The notes beneath the pieces are model-generated. The model saw only the letters and a program-made list of their open reading frames with translations, had not been told where the DNA came from and searched no databases. Position numbers and translations under genes: made by a program. Shown one piece after another: positions 43,492 through 53,173 of a DNA stretch of 64,000 nt. Source of the DNA: Gammaproteobacteria bacterium UBA7803 (lineage in GTDB: Bacteria; Pseudomonadota; Gammaproteobacteria; Pseudomonadales; Azotimanducaceae); assembly GCA_002480525.1 (NCBI GenBank), contig DLCH01000005.1, positions 30,118-94,117 of the forward strand, given 5' to 3'. Position 1 is the stretch's first letter. Each line of letters opens with the position of its first letter.

Positions 43492-44313
43492 TCAGAGGTC
43501 GACCAGTTCCACCGACGGTATCGGCTCGCCGAGGAAGTAACGGCCGACGCGGCGGAACCGCTCGGCGCCATCGGTGGCCAGCAGCGAGAGACGGCCGGCG
43601 CCGCCCCGCGCCGCCGGCAGGTCGGCGCCGCCGACCCGCCGGGCGAGGGCCGCCGCCGTGGTTTCCGCCGAATCGACCACGGTGGCGCCATCGCGCCCGA
43701 GGATGGCCTCGAGAGCCGGCCGGAACACCGGAAAGTGGGTGCAGCCCAGCAGCACCGACGACACCGCGCCCCGGTCGCCGGGCAGCATGCCCCGCAGGTA
43801 GTCGGCCAGGGCCAGATCGACCAGCGGCCCGGCATGGCGGCCCTCCTCGGCCAGCGCCACCAGCAGCGGGCACGGCCGGGCCAGCACCGTCAGGCCGGGG
43901 CGCCGGGCCAGCAGGGCGCGCTGATAGGCGCCGCCCCGCACCGTGCTCTCGGTCGCCAGCACCAGCACGCGGCCGCGCCCGGACAGGGCGGCGGCCGCCT
44001 CCGCGCCCGGCTCCACCACGCCGAACACCGGCAGCGGCGCGTAGCGCTCGGTCAGCGCGTCGAGGGCCACGGCGGACGCGGTGTTGCAGGCCACCACCAG
44101 GGCCTTGATGCCGCGCTCCACCAGGATGCGCGCCGCCTGCACCGCGTAGCGCTGCACGGTGTCGGGGCTCTTGGTGCCGTAGGGCAGCCGGGCGGTGTCG
44201 CCGAGATACAGGAAGTCCTCGCCGGGCAGGGCCGCGCGCAGCGCGCGCAGCACGGTGAGCCCGCCCATGCCGGAGTCGAAGACGCCGATGGGCGCGGCTG
44301 CCGGCTCGGTCAC
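43492..44313 (-). CDS. murI: Glutamate racemase
   Basis: Supplies D-glutamate for peptidoglycan. The 273-residue protein has the opening GVFDSGMGGLTVLRAL, the two catalytic cysteines in VVACNTASAVAL and LGCTHFPVF, and YLGDTARLPYG. The start is GTG at 44313, four bases after the upstream gene's stop, so it is probably the last gene of motY-argG-ribbon-murI. Confidence 0.96.
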   Translation of the reverse strand: MTEPAAAPIGVFDSGMGGLTVLRALRAALPGEDFLYLGDTARLPYGTKSPDTVQRYAVQAARILVERGIKALVVACNTASAVALDALTERYAPLPVFGVVEPGAEAAAALSGRGRVLVLATESTVRGGAYQRALLARRPGLTVLARPCPLLVALAEEGRHAGPLVDLALADYLRGMLPGDRGAVSSVLLGCTHFPVFRPALEAILGRDGATVVDSAETTAAALARRVGGADLPAARGGAGRLSLLATDGAERFRRVGRYFLGEPIPSVELVDL

Positions 44314-44317
44314 GGGG

Positions 44318-44911
44318 TCAGGAACGGCGGAACAGGTCGCGGACGAAGCCGGACTTCTTGCGCGGCGCGGCGCGGCTCTCGCTGTGGATGGGCGCCGTCG
44401 CCACGGCCTCCCGGCGCTCCGCGGCCGGGGCCGGCGCGGCCGGGCGGGCGTCGCGGCCGGCGCGCAGGTCCCGGATCTTCTTCTCGATCAGCAGGTCTTC
44501 CTTGCGCTTCTGGATCATCGCGGCGGCGATGTCGACGCCGCACTGGTTGCAGTGGCTGGCCTCGAGCTGCAGATGCCCGCAGCGCGGGCACTCGACGTGG
44601 GCCGCGGTGATGTCCTTCAGGGTCTGCTCGTTGTGCCCTTCCATGCGCAGGGCGTCCTTGTCGATGGTGGGCGCCTTGGGCGCCGACAGGGACTTGATGC
44701 GGCAGATGGCGCCCAGGTCCGCGAGCCGCTGCTGCAGCTTGCGGGCCTCGCCTTCCATGAGCTGGCTGCGGATCACCACGGTGCGGCCGGAGAACAGGGC
44801 ACGGGCCTTGCGGTCGTCGATGCCGAGCTCGCGCGCGAGCCTGGCACGGACGCGGTCCATGTCCGAGTCCCGGGCTATCTCGCCACTGAACAGCACCTGA
44901 AAGTCGCCCAT
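44318..44911 (-). CDS. Zinc-ribbon protein of unknown function
   Basis: I do not recognise a named gene. The 197-residue protein has a basic/hydrophobic N-terminal domain (about 1-75; FQVLFSGEIARDSD and ALFSGRTVVI) of a type often found with DUF805 or zinc ribbons. A zinc ribbon CPRCGHLQL..CNQCG follows at about 108-126, then a charged helix and a basic C-terminal tail (APRKKSGFVRDLF). The ATG at 44911 has an AAGGA SD; a GTG at 44923 abuts the argG stop. Nucleic-acid binding is possible but unproven. Confidence 0.72.
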   Translation of the reverse strand: MGDFQVLFSGEIARDSDMDRVRARLARELGIDDRKARALFSGRTVVIRSQLMEGEARKLQQRLADLGAICRIKSLSAPKAPTIDKDALRMEGHNEQTLKDITAAHVECPRCGHLQLEASHCNQCGVDIAAAMIQKRKEDLLIEKKIRDLRAGRDARPAAPAPAAERREAVATAPIHSESRAAPRKKSGFVRDLFRRS

Positions 44912-44923
44912 CGTGTCCTTCAC

Positions 44924-46138
<1,215 letters not shown>

Positions 46139-46230
46139 GAGTCTCGTCCTGGTTGTGAGCGGGCGCCCATCATATGGGATGTGCGGACCCTTATCACGTC
46201 GTCGGCCCGGCCGGGCCGAACCGCCGGGCG

Positions 46231-47106
46231 CTACCGCGAGGCGACGTCACCGCCGCCCCAGTCCCGTTCCAGGCGGACGGTGGTGCGGCGGTTCTCGGCG
46301 CGGTCGGCGTCGGTGTCGCCGGCCGCCACGGGATACTTGGAGCCGTGGTAGCGCACCACCAGCCGCTTGGCGGGCACGCCGCTGGACTCGAGGAAGGCGG
46401 CGACCTGCTCGGCACGGCGCTTCGACAGGGCCAGGTTGGCGTAGTCGGGACCGACGTCGTCGGTGTGGCCGTCGACGAACACCCGGGTCACCGCCGGGTC
46501 CGCCAGCACGTACTCGGCCACCTGCCGCAGCCGGGTCCGATCGGCCTCGGACAGCTCGGTCTTGTCCGAGGGATACTCGATGCGGGTACGCTCGTACATG
46601 GACCAGCCCCGGGCCGTGACGTCCTCGAGGCAGCGGGCGAAGGCCTCGTACTGGCCCCGCAGGTGCTCGTTGCCGATCCGGATCGCGGCGTCGCCGCCGT
46701 ACCAGGCCGCGTGCTCCACCCGGGTCTCGTAACCTTCGTAGAGGGCCATCAGCACCCGGGTCGCCAGGGGATCGGCGATGAGCACGGCGCTGCCGGCGCG
46801 CTGCTCGGTGGTGCCGAGCTCCGCGGTGGCCGGATGTGCCGGATGCCAGGGGGGCGCCACGCGATACAGGCCCACGGCGCCGTCCGCGAACACTTCGCGA
46901 TGGCCGAGCAGCTCCAGGCGCAGGGGCGCCCGGGGCGCGCCGACGAAGCGGATCACGCCGAAGTCCCGCACACCCTGCTCGAGCAGGCACAGACCCTCCG
47001 CCTGACGCACGGACCAGGAGGACCCCACGTCATGGACGAACGGCTGCGCCGCAGCCGGCGGGGCTGCGAGCAGCGAAATCAGCAATAGCAGTAGACGCAC
47101 CGGCAA
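46231..47106 (-). CDS. motY: Flagellar OmpA-family protein MotY
   Basis: A periplasmic stator-associated protein that anchors PomAB/MotAB units to the flagellar T ring. The 291-residue protein has a signal peptide (LLLLLISLLAAPPAAA, cleavage before QPF), an N-terminal MotY domain (about 25-150), and a C-terminal OmpA/peptidoglycan-binding domain (VFVDGHTDDVGPDYANLALSKRRAEQV, quoted by its ends; about 185-285). The TTG at 47106 or GTG at 47100 starts the gene. A near-perfect sigma-28 promoter lies 30-56 bases upstream. Synteny with argG, rnt and grxD fits Pseudomonas motY. Confidence 0.9.
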   Translation of the reverse strand: MPVRLLLLLISLLAAPPAAAQPFVHDVGSSWSVRQAEGLCLLEQGVRDFGVIRFVGAPRAPLRLELLGHREVFADGAVGLYRVAPPWHPAHPATAELGTTEQRAGSAVLIADPLATRVLMALYEGYETRVEHAAWYGGDAAIRIGNEHLRGQYEAFARCLEDVTARGWSMYERTRIEYPSDKTELSEADRTRLRQVAEYVLADPAVTRVFVDGHTDDVGPDYANLALSKRRAEQVAAFLESSGVPAKRLVVRYHGSKYPVAAGDTDADRAENRRTTVRLERDWGGGDVASR

Positions 47107-47135
47107 TTCGCGGACAACCTTCGAGCTCAGAAACG

Positions 47136-47162
47136 TTGTCGGCCGGCGCCGGGGAAACTTTA
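47136..47162 (-). promoter_or_regulatory. Sigma-28 (FliA) promoter of motY
   Basis: TAAAGTTT (47155-47162), an 11-base spacer and GCCGACAA (47136-47143) on the minus strand. The E. coli FliA consensus is TAAAGTTT-N11-GCCGATAA, so there is one mismatch at exact spacing. It points straight into motY. Confidence 0.85.
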
Positions 47163-47189
47163 GGGCGCCGGCGTGCTAAGGTGCCGTCA

Positions 47190-47789
47190 ATGGACATGTC
47201 GTCGCGATTTCGCGGCTTTCTGCCGGTAGTGGTTGACCTGGAGACCGGGGGCTTCGATCCCGCGACCAACCCCATCCTGGAGATTGCCGCCGTGCAGGTC
47301 CGGTTCGAGGGCCGGACGCTGCAGCCGGCCGAGGGCTGGCGCCGGGCCGTGCACCCCTACCCCGGCGGCGTGTGCAATCCCGCCGCGCTCAAGGTCACCG
47401 GCATCGATCCGATGGACCCGAACCGGCAGGCCCTGGGAGAGGGCGAGGCGCTGCGCCAGCTTTTCCGCTACGTGCGCACCGCCATCAAACAGACCGGCTG
47501 CCACCGGGCGATCCTGGTGGCCCACAACGCCGCCTTCGATCAGCAGTTCCTCAATCGCGCGGTAGAGCGGACCCAGGTGAAACGCAACCCGTTCCACCCG
47601 TTCTCGTTCATCGACACGGCGTCGCTGGCTGCCGTCGCCTTCGGCCATACGGTGCTGAGCGAGGCCTGCGCGCGGGCGGACATCGCCTTCGACCGGGACA
47701 AGGCCCACGACGCCCTCTACGATGCCGAGCGCACCGCCGAGCTGTTCTGTGCCGTGGTCAACGCGTGGGAGGGGCGGGGTCCGCTGTGA
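47190..47789 (+). CDS. rnt: Ribonuclease T
   Basis: A 199-residue DEDDh exonuclease that trims 3' ends of tRNA and other stable RNAs. The four acidic residues and the His are visible in VVVDLETGG, NPILEIAAV, AHNAAFDQQF and DKAHDALYDAE. The ATG at 47190 has an AAGGTG SD. It is divergent from motY. In Pseudomonas pyrC lies between rnt and motY; it is absent here. Confidence 0.95.
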   Translation: MDMSSRFRGFLPVVVDLETGGFDPATNPILEIAAVQVRFEGRTLQPAEGWRRAVHPYPGGVCNPAALKVTGIDPMDPNRQALGEGEALRQLFRYVRTAIKQTGCHRAILVAHNAAFDQQFLNRAVERTQVKRNPFHPFSFIDTASLAAVAFGHTVLSEACARADIAFDRDKAHDALYDAERTAELFCAVVNAWEGRGPL

Positions 47790-47825
47790 CCCGTCCGGGC
47801 CGGACCCGCCCCGCGGGGATCGGTC

Positions 47826-48161
47826 TCAGGAGGCCTCGCCGGCCGCCGCCGCCTTCTTGACGAGTTCCTGCAGCTCTCCGCTCTCGTACATCTCCACGAC
47901 GATGTCGCAGCCGCCGACGAGCTCGCCATCGACGTAGAGCTGGGGAAACGTCGGCCAGTCGGCGTACTTCGGCAGGTTCGCGCGGATCTCCGGGTGGGCG
48001 AGCACGTCGACGTAGGCGAAGCGTTCGCCGCAGGAGGCCAGGCACTGCACCGTCTGCGCCGAGAACCCGCACTGAGGCGCGGCCGGCGACCCCTTCATGT
48101 AGAGGATGATGGGGTTGGTCTCGATCTGATCGCGGATGGTGTCGAGGACGTCTTCGCTCAT
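47826..48161 (-). CDS. grxD: Monothiol glutaredoxin
   Basis: A 111-residue Grx4-type protein with the CGFS active site (APQCGFSAQTVQ) and WPTFPQLYVDGELVGGCDI. Such proteins carry and transfer [2Fe-2S] clusters with glutathione. The ATG is at 48161. It converges with rnt and is divergent from the PatB-like gene. Confidence 0.95.
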   Translation of the reverse strand: MSEDVLDTIRDQIETNPIILYMKGSPAAPQCGFSAQTVQCLASCGERFAYVDVLAHPEIRANLPKYADWPTFPQLYVDGELVGGCDIVVEMYESGELQELVKKAAAAGEAS

Positions 48162-48254
48162 GCGAAACTCCCGTAGGCCCGATTACAATTGGGCGCTCAG
48201 TGTACTAGACCGGAAACCGCGGCGACCAGCTTGGTGTGCCCGGCAGGAGACCCC

Positions 48255-49394
48255 ATGGCCCCATCCAGCCCCGACTTCGACCGCGTGATCGACCGCCGCG
48301 GCACCTGGAGCAGCAAGTGGGACAAGTACGCGGGCCGGGACATCCTGCCGTTCTGGGTGGCCGACATGGACTTCGCCATGCCGGAGTTCATCCGCGAAGC
48401 CGTGCTGCGCCGGCTGGAACACCCGGTGGTGGGATACACCCGCACGCCGGACACCCTGGCCGAGGCCTTCCGCACCTGGCTGCTGCGCCACTACGACTGG
48501 CAGGTGCCGGACAGCGCCCTGGTGTGGCTGCCCGGGGTGGTCACGGGGTTCAACCTCGCCGCCCGGGCCACGGCGGTGCCCGGCGGCCAGGTGGTGATCC
48601 CGACCCCGGTGTACTACCCCTTCCTGAGCGTCCCCGGCAACGCCGACCAGACCGGCATCCAGGTCCCGCTGGTCCGGGACGGCCGGCGCTGGGTGATGGA
48701 CTTCGACGCCCTGGAGGCCGCCATCACGCCGGCATCGAGGATCGTGCTGCTGTCGAACCCGCAGAACCCCACCGGGCGCGCCTATACCGAGCCGGAGCTG
48801 ACGGCGCTCGCCGAGCTGTGCCTGCGCCACGACCTGGTGCTCTGTTCGGACGAAATTCACTGCCGCCTGCTGCTGGACCCCAACGCCGAGCACGTGCCGG
48901 TGGCGAGCCTGGGTCCGGAGATCGCGGCCCGCACCATCAGCCTGTACGCCGCGACCAAGACCTACAACATCCCCGGGCTGTCCTGCGGCGTCGCAGTGAT
49001 CCCCGACCCCGAGCTGCGGCGCCGCTTCAAGCACGCCCAGGCCGGCCTGATGCCCAGCGTCGGGCCGCTGGAATTCGCCGCCTCCGAAGCGGCCTTCAAC
49101 GACACCGGACCCTGGCTGCCGGCCCTGCTGGACTACCTGCGCGGCAATCACCGTCTGCTGCAGGCCGTCGCCGGCGACCGGATGACACCCGTCGAGGCGA
49201 CCTACCTGGCCTGGCTCGACGTCCGCGACCTGGAACTGGAGCGCCCGGGCGCCTACTTCGAGGAGCACGGGCTCGGACTGTCCGACGGCGCGGCCTTCGG
49301 CGGCGACGGCTTCGTGCGGTTCAACTTCGCCTGCCCGCGCAGCACCCTGGAGGAGGGGCTAGAGCGGCTGCAGCAGGCCCTCGACTCCGCCTGA
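48255..49394 (+). CDS. PatB/MalY-type pyridoxal-phosphate C-S lyase
   Basis: A 379-residue class I/II aminotransferase-fold enzyme of the MalY/PatB group. Family marks are IDRRGTWSSKWDKY, LPFWVADMDFAMP, GVVTGFNLAARA, LLSNPQNPTGRAYT, CSDEIHCRLLL and the lysine region YAATKTYNIPGLSCG. Related enzymes are cystathionine beta-lyases or cystalysins. The substrate is not fixed by sequence. The ATG at 48255 has an AGGAG SD. Confidence 0.88.
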   Translation: MAPSSPDFDRVIDRRGTWSSKWDKYAGRDILPFWVADMDFAMPEFIREAVLRRLEHPVVGYTRTPDTLAEAFRTWLLRHYDWQVPDSALVWLPGVVTGFNLAARATAVPGGQVVIPTPVYYPFLSVPGNADQTGIQVPLVRDGRRWVMDFDALEAAITPASRIVLLSNPQNPTGRAYTEPELTALAELCLRHDLVLCSDEIHCRLLLDPNAEHVPVASLGPEIAARTISLYAATKTYNIPGLSCGVAVIPDPELRRRFKHAQAGLMPSVGPLEFAASEAAFNDTGPWLPALLDYLRGNHRLLQAVAGDRMTPVEATYLAWLDVRDLELERPGAYFEEHGLGLSDGAAFGGDGFVRFNFACPRSTLEEGLERLQQALDSA

Positions 49395-49419
49395 AACGCC
49401 CGGCGGGCGCGGGGCCACG

Positions 49420-49448
49420 TTGATTCGCCGGCCCGGCTGCTATACGAT
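49420..49448 (+). promoter_or_regulatory. argD promoter and structured leader
   Basis: TTGATT (49420-49425) and TACGAT (49443-49448) are 17 bases apart. The leader to the argD ATG (about 120 bases) holds two hairpins, AGGCAGC-ATCC-GCTGCCT (49462-49479) and GCGGGCC/GGCCCGC (49510-49534), with a T6 run between them at 49502-49507. No ARG box was recognised. Confidence 0.4.
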
Positions 49449-49577
49449 TCGCCGCTTTTCCAGGCAGCATCCGCTGCCTTTCGTCGTTCTGAGACCTCGG
49501 GTTTTTTCAGCGGGCCGCCGGACCGGTGGCCCGCCCGTCGATGGTTTCCGACGACTCACCCTGCGGGGGGATTGCCC

Positions 49578-50738
<1,161 letters not shown>

Positions 50739-50748
50739 GGGCGCGGCG

Positions 50749-51651
50749 ATGACCGTCAAGCGAGACTTCCTGTCCCTGCTGGACTGCACCGCCGACGAGC
50801 TCGACGGCCTGGTGCAGCGCGCCAAGGCGCTTAAGGCCCTGCAGCGCGACGGCAGGCTGCACCGCCCCCTCGAGGGCCGCACCCTGGCGATGATCTTCCA
50901 GCAGCACAGCACGCGCACCCGGGTCGCGTTCGAGACGGGCATGACCCAGCTCGGCGGCCACGCGGTGGTGCTCGCGCCCGAGGACACCCAGCTCGGCCGC
51001 GGCGAGCCCATCGAGGACACCGCCCGGGTGCTGAGCGAGATGGTGGACATCGTCACCATCCGCACCGGCAGCCACGAGGACCTGATCCGCTTCGCGTCGT
51101 CGGCCTCGATCCCCGTGATCAACGCCATGACGTCGCGCTGCCACCCGTGTCAGCTGCTCGCCGACGTGCTGACCTTCGAGGAGCTGCGCGGCCCACTGGC
51201 CGGCAGAACCGTGGCGTTCGTGGGCGACGGCTACAACATGTGCCATTCCTACATCAACGCCGCGCGCCAGTGGGGCTTCCGCCTGAAGATCGCCTGCCCG
51301 GAAGGCTACCGGCCGGACCCGGAGTTCCTTTCCGGCAGCAACGAGGCGACCCTGGTGGAGAGCGCCCGCGAGGCCGTCGAGGGCGCGGAACTGGTGGTGA
51401 CCGACGTCTGGTCGTCGATCGGCCACGAGGAGGAGGCGGCCCGCCGCCGGGAAGCCTTCGCACCGTTCCAGGTCACCGAGACGCTGCTCGACCAGGCCGC
51501 CGACGACGTGGTGTTCATGCACTGCCTGCCCGCCCACCGCGGCGAGGAAGTGAGCGACACCCTGCTCGACGATCCGCGCTCCGCGGTCTGGCAGGAGGCG
51601 GGCAACCGCCTGCACAGCCAGAAAGCCCTGCTGGAGTTCCTGCTGGCCTGA
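50749..51651 (+). CDS. argF: Ornithine carbamoyltransferase
   Basis: Makes citrulline from ornithine and carbamoyl phosphate. The 300-residue protein has STRTRVAFETGMTQLGG, HPCQLLADVLT, VAFVGDGYNMCHSY and FMHCLPAHRGEEV. Two deviations stand out: the usual lysine before STRTR is Gln (IFQQHSTRTR), and the SMG loop reads SIG (DVWSSIGHE). The core motifs remain, so OTC is the best call, but acetylornithine carbamoyltransferase activity is a small possibility. It pairs with argD. Confidence 0.9.
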   Translation: MTVKRDFLSLLDCTADELDGLVQRAKALKALQRDGRLHRPLEGRTLAMIFQQHSTRTRVAFETGMTQLGGHAVVLAPEDTQLGRGEPIEDTARVLSEMVDIVTIRTGSHEDLIRFASSASIPVINAMTSRCHPCQLLADVLTFEELRGPLAGRTVAFVGDGYNMCHSYINAARQWGFRLKIACPEGYRPDPEFLSGSNEATLVESAREAVEGAELVVTDVWSSIGHEEEAARRREAFAPFQVTETLLDQAADDVVFMHCLPAHRGEEVSDTLLDDPRSAVWQEAGNRLHSQKALLEFLLA

Positions 51652-51736
51652 ACCCGGCCGCCATTGATCTCCACCCGCCGAAGTGGGACGCTCGCGCCCA
51701 CCTGAACCTTTCTCCGGCTGGCGGGTCGATCTGAGC

Positions 51737-52033
51737 ATGAGTCGGTCGTTGCTGACATTCGCGCTGCTGGGCTGGGCCCTGCTCCTGGCGGGCGCGGGGC
51801 CCGTGTCCGCCGACCCGGCCGACGCAGCACCCGACGGCCCGCCGGTCGCGTCGGTCGACCCCGGCGGCACCGGCGACGACGGTCCCGACGGCCTGGCCGC
51901 CACCGCCGACGCGCGGCCGGAACTCGACACCGCCTCCGATCTGCCCACCGGCCCGTGCCGGTCCGTTCGCTCCGGCCGGCGGCCGGCCACCGGACACCCG
52001 CCCCGAGGTCCGCCCCACCTGCGAATCGCCTGA
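51737..52033 (+). CDS. Possible small exported protein
   Basis: A 98-residue open frame with a good signal peptide (SLLTFALLGWALLLAGAG, cleavage near VSADP) and an acidic, Gly/Pro-rich mature part. No family is recognised, and the last 25 residues are Arg/Pro-rich and might be out of frame. There is no clear SD. It lies between argF and the CBS gene. Confidence 0.4.
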   Translation: MSRSLLTFALLGWALLLAGAGPVSADPADAAPDGPPVASVDPGGTGDDGPDGLAATADARPELDTASDLPTGPCRSVRSGRRPATGHPPRGPPHLRIA

Positions 52034-52124
52034 CCCGCAAAGACGTCGGATCCGACCAGTCGGCTCCGCCAGTTCAGCGGCCGCGGCGCCCGATGCGCCG
52101 CCGCCGCGCTCAGGAGATCGCAAC

Positions 52125-52742
52125 ATGAATACCCACGTTCTGCCGCTGCACGCCATGACCCGTGCCGACCACCTCGTGCACCCGGAGGAATACTCCGACG
52201 TCCGGCTGGACTCGCCGGCGCTGGCCCTGTTCACCGACTTCCGCCGCCACGACCCGATCGTCATCGACGGCTGGACCCGCGCCGTCGACGCCGAGCGCGC
52301 CATGCGGGAGAGCCACACCCGCCTGCGGCTGGTGGTCGACCACGACGGCGAGTTTCTCGGCACGATCACCCTCGACGACCTGTCCGAGCGCCAGGTGATC
52401 CGCAGGGTCGCCGCCGGCGAGCGCCGCGAGGACATCCTCGTCACCGACCTGATGACCCGCCGCAGCGCGCTCAAGGCCCTGTCCTTCGACGATCTGCAGC
52501 GGGCGACGGTACGCCACGTCATCGACACGCTCAGCAGCCACGGGGAAAGACACTGCCTGGTGGTGGATTTCGGCCACCACGCCATCCGCGGGCTGATCGC
52601 TGCCAGCGACGTGGCCCGCCGGCTGCACATGTCCCTGCAGCTCGATCCGGCCCCGACCTTCGCGGCGATCTTCGCGGTGGTGCACGACGGCCGGGAGCCG
52701 ACGCCCGGGCGCGCCGTCGGCGGCGCGGGCAGCGGGACCTGA
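52125..52742 (+). CDS. CBS-domain-pair protein
   Basis: A 205-residue protein with two CBS motifs (about 40-105 and 108-175): DPIVIDGWTRAVDAERAM, LRLVVDHDGEFLGTITLDDL, VTDLMTRRSALKAL and CLVVDFGHHAIRGLIAASDVAR. CBS pairs bind adenosine nucleotides and regulate partner enzymes. It has an AGGAG SD and converges on the SpoIIAA-like gene. The partner is unknown. Confidence 0.85.
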   Translation: MNTHVLPLHAMTRADHLVHPEEYSDVRLDSPALALFTDFRRHDPIVIDGWTRAVDAERAMRESHTRLRLVVDHDGEFLGTITLDDLSERQVIRRVAAGERREDILVTDLMTRRSALKALSFDDLQRATVRHVIDTLSSHGERHCLVVDFGHHAIRGLIAASDVARRLHMSLQLDPAPTFAAIFAVVHDGREPTPGRAVGGAGSGT

Positions 52743-52761
52743 GGGGACTGGGCGCCGCCGA

Positions 52762-53172
52762 TCAGCCGGCGGCATCCTCCTCGCGCCGCAGCCAGGCCCT
52801 GGCCTCGTCGAGATCGTAGAAGACGTTGACGTCCAGGCCCCGCTCCTCGGAGAACACGGAGAACATCCGGGACACGCCGAACTGAAGATCGGTGGCGACC
52901 ACCAGCGCGCAGCGGCGCGTCAGCTTGCCGCCCTGCCCGCCCACCCAGGCCAGCAGGCGCTGCATCTTTTCCGGGGTCGCCGTCGCCGGCGCGTCGATCG
53001 CCACCCAGAGCAGATGGGTGCCGGGCTGCAGCGCGGGGTCCGCGAGCGCGGCCTGCATGCCGGCCATGATCCGGTCCGGATCGTTCACGCCGTTCTGGTA
53101 GACGACCAGAATGTCGCCTTCGACTTCGTGGGTCAGCGTCCGTGGGCGGGGACGACCCTGCAGGTCCTTCAT
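52762..53172 (-). CDS. STAS/SpoIIAA-like protein
   Basis: A 136-residue protein resembling the SpoIIAA-like (DUF3478-type) fold: VEGDILVVYQNGVNDPDRI, LLWVAIDAPATATPEKM, RRCALVVATDLQFGVSRMF. It lacks an obvious anti-anti-sigma phosphorylatable Ser. It starts one base after the stop of the 1384-residue c-di-GMP protein, so it is its likely operon partner. The function is unknown. Confidence 0.7.
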   Translation of the reverse strand: MKDLQGRPRPRTLTHEVEGDILVVYQNGVNDPDRIMAGMQAALADPALQPGTHLLWVAIDAPATATPEKMQRLLAWVGGQGGKLTRRCALVVATDLQFGVSRMFSVFSEERGLDVNVFYDLDEARAWLRREEDAAG

Positions 53173-53173
53173 G

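Noticed and set aside
51683..51701. Terminator after argF
   Set aside because: Only five good base pairs and no T-run.
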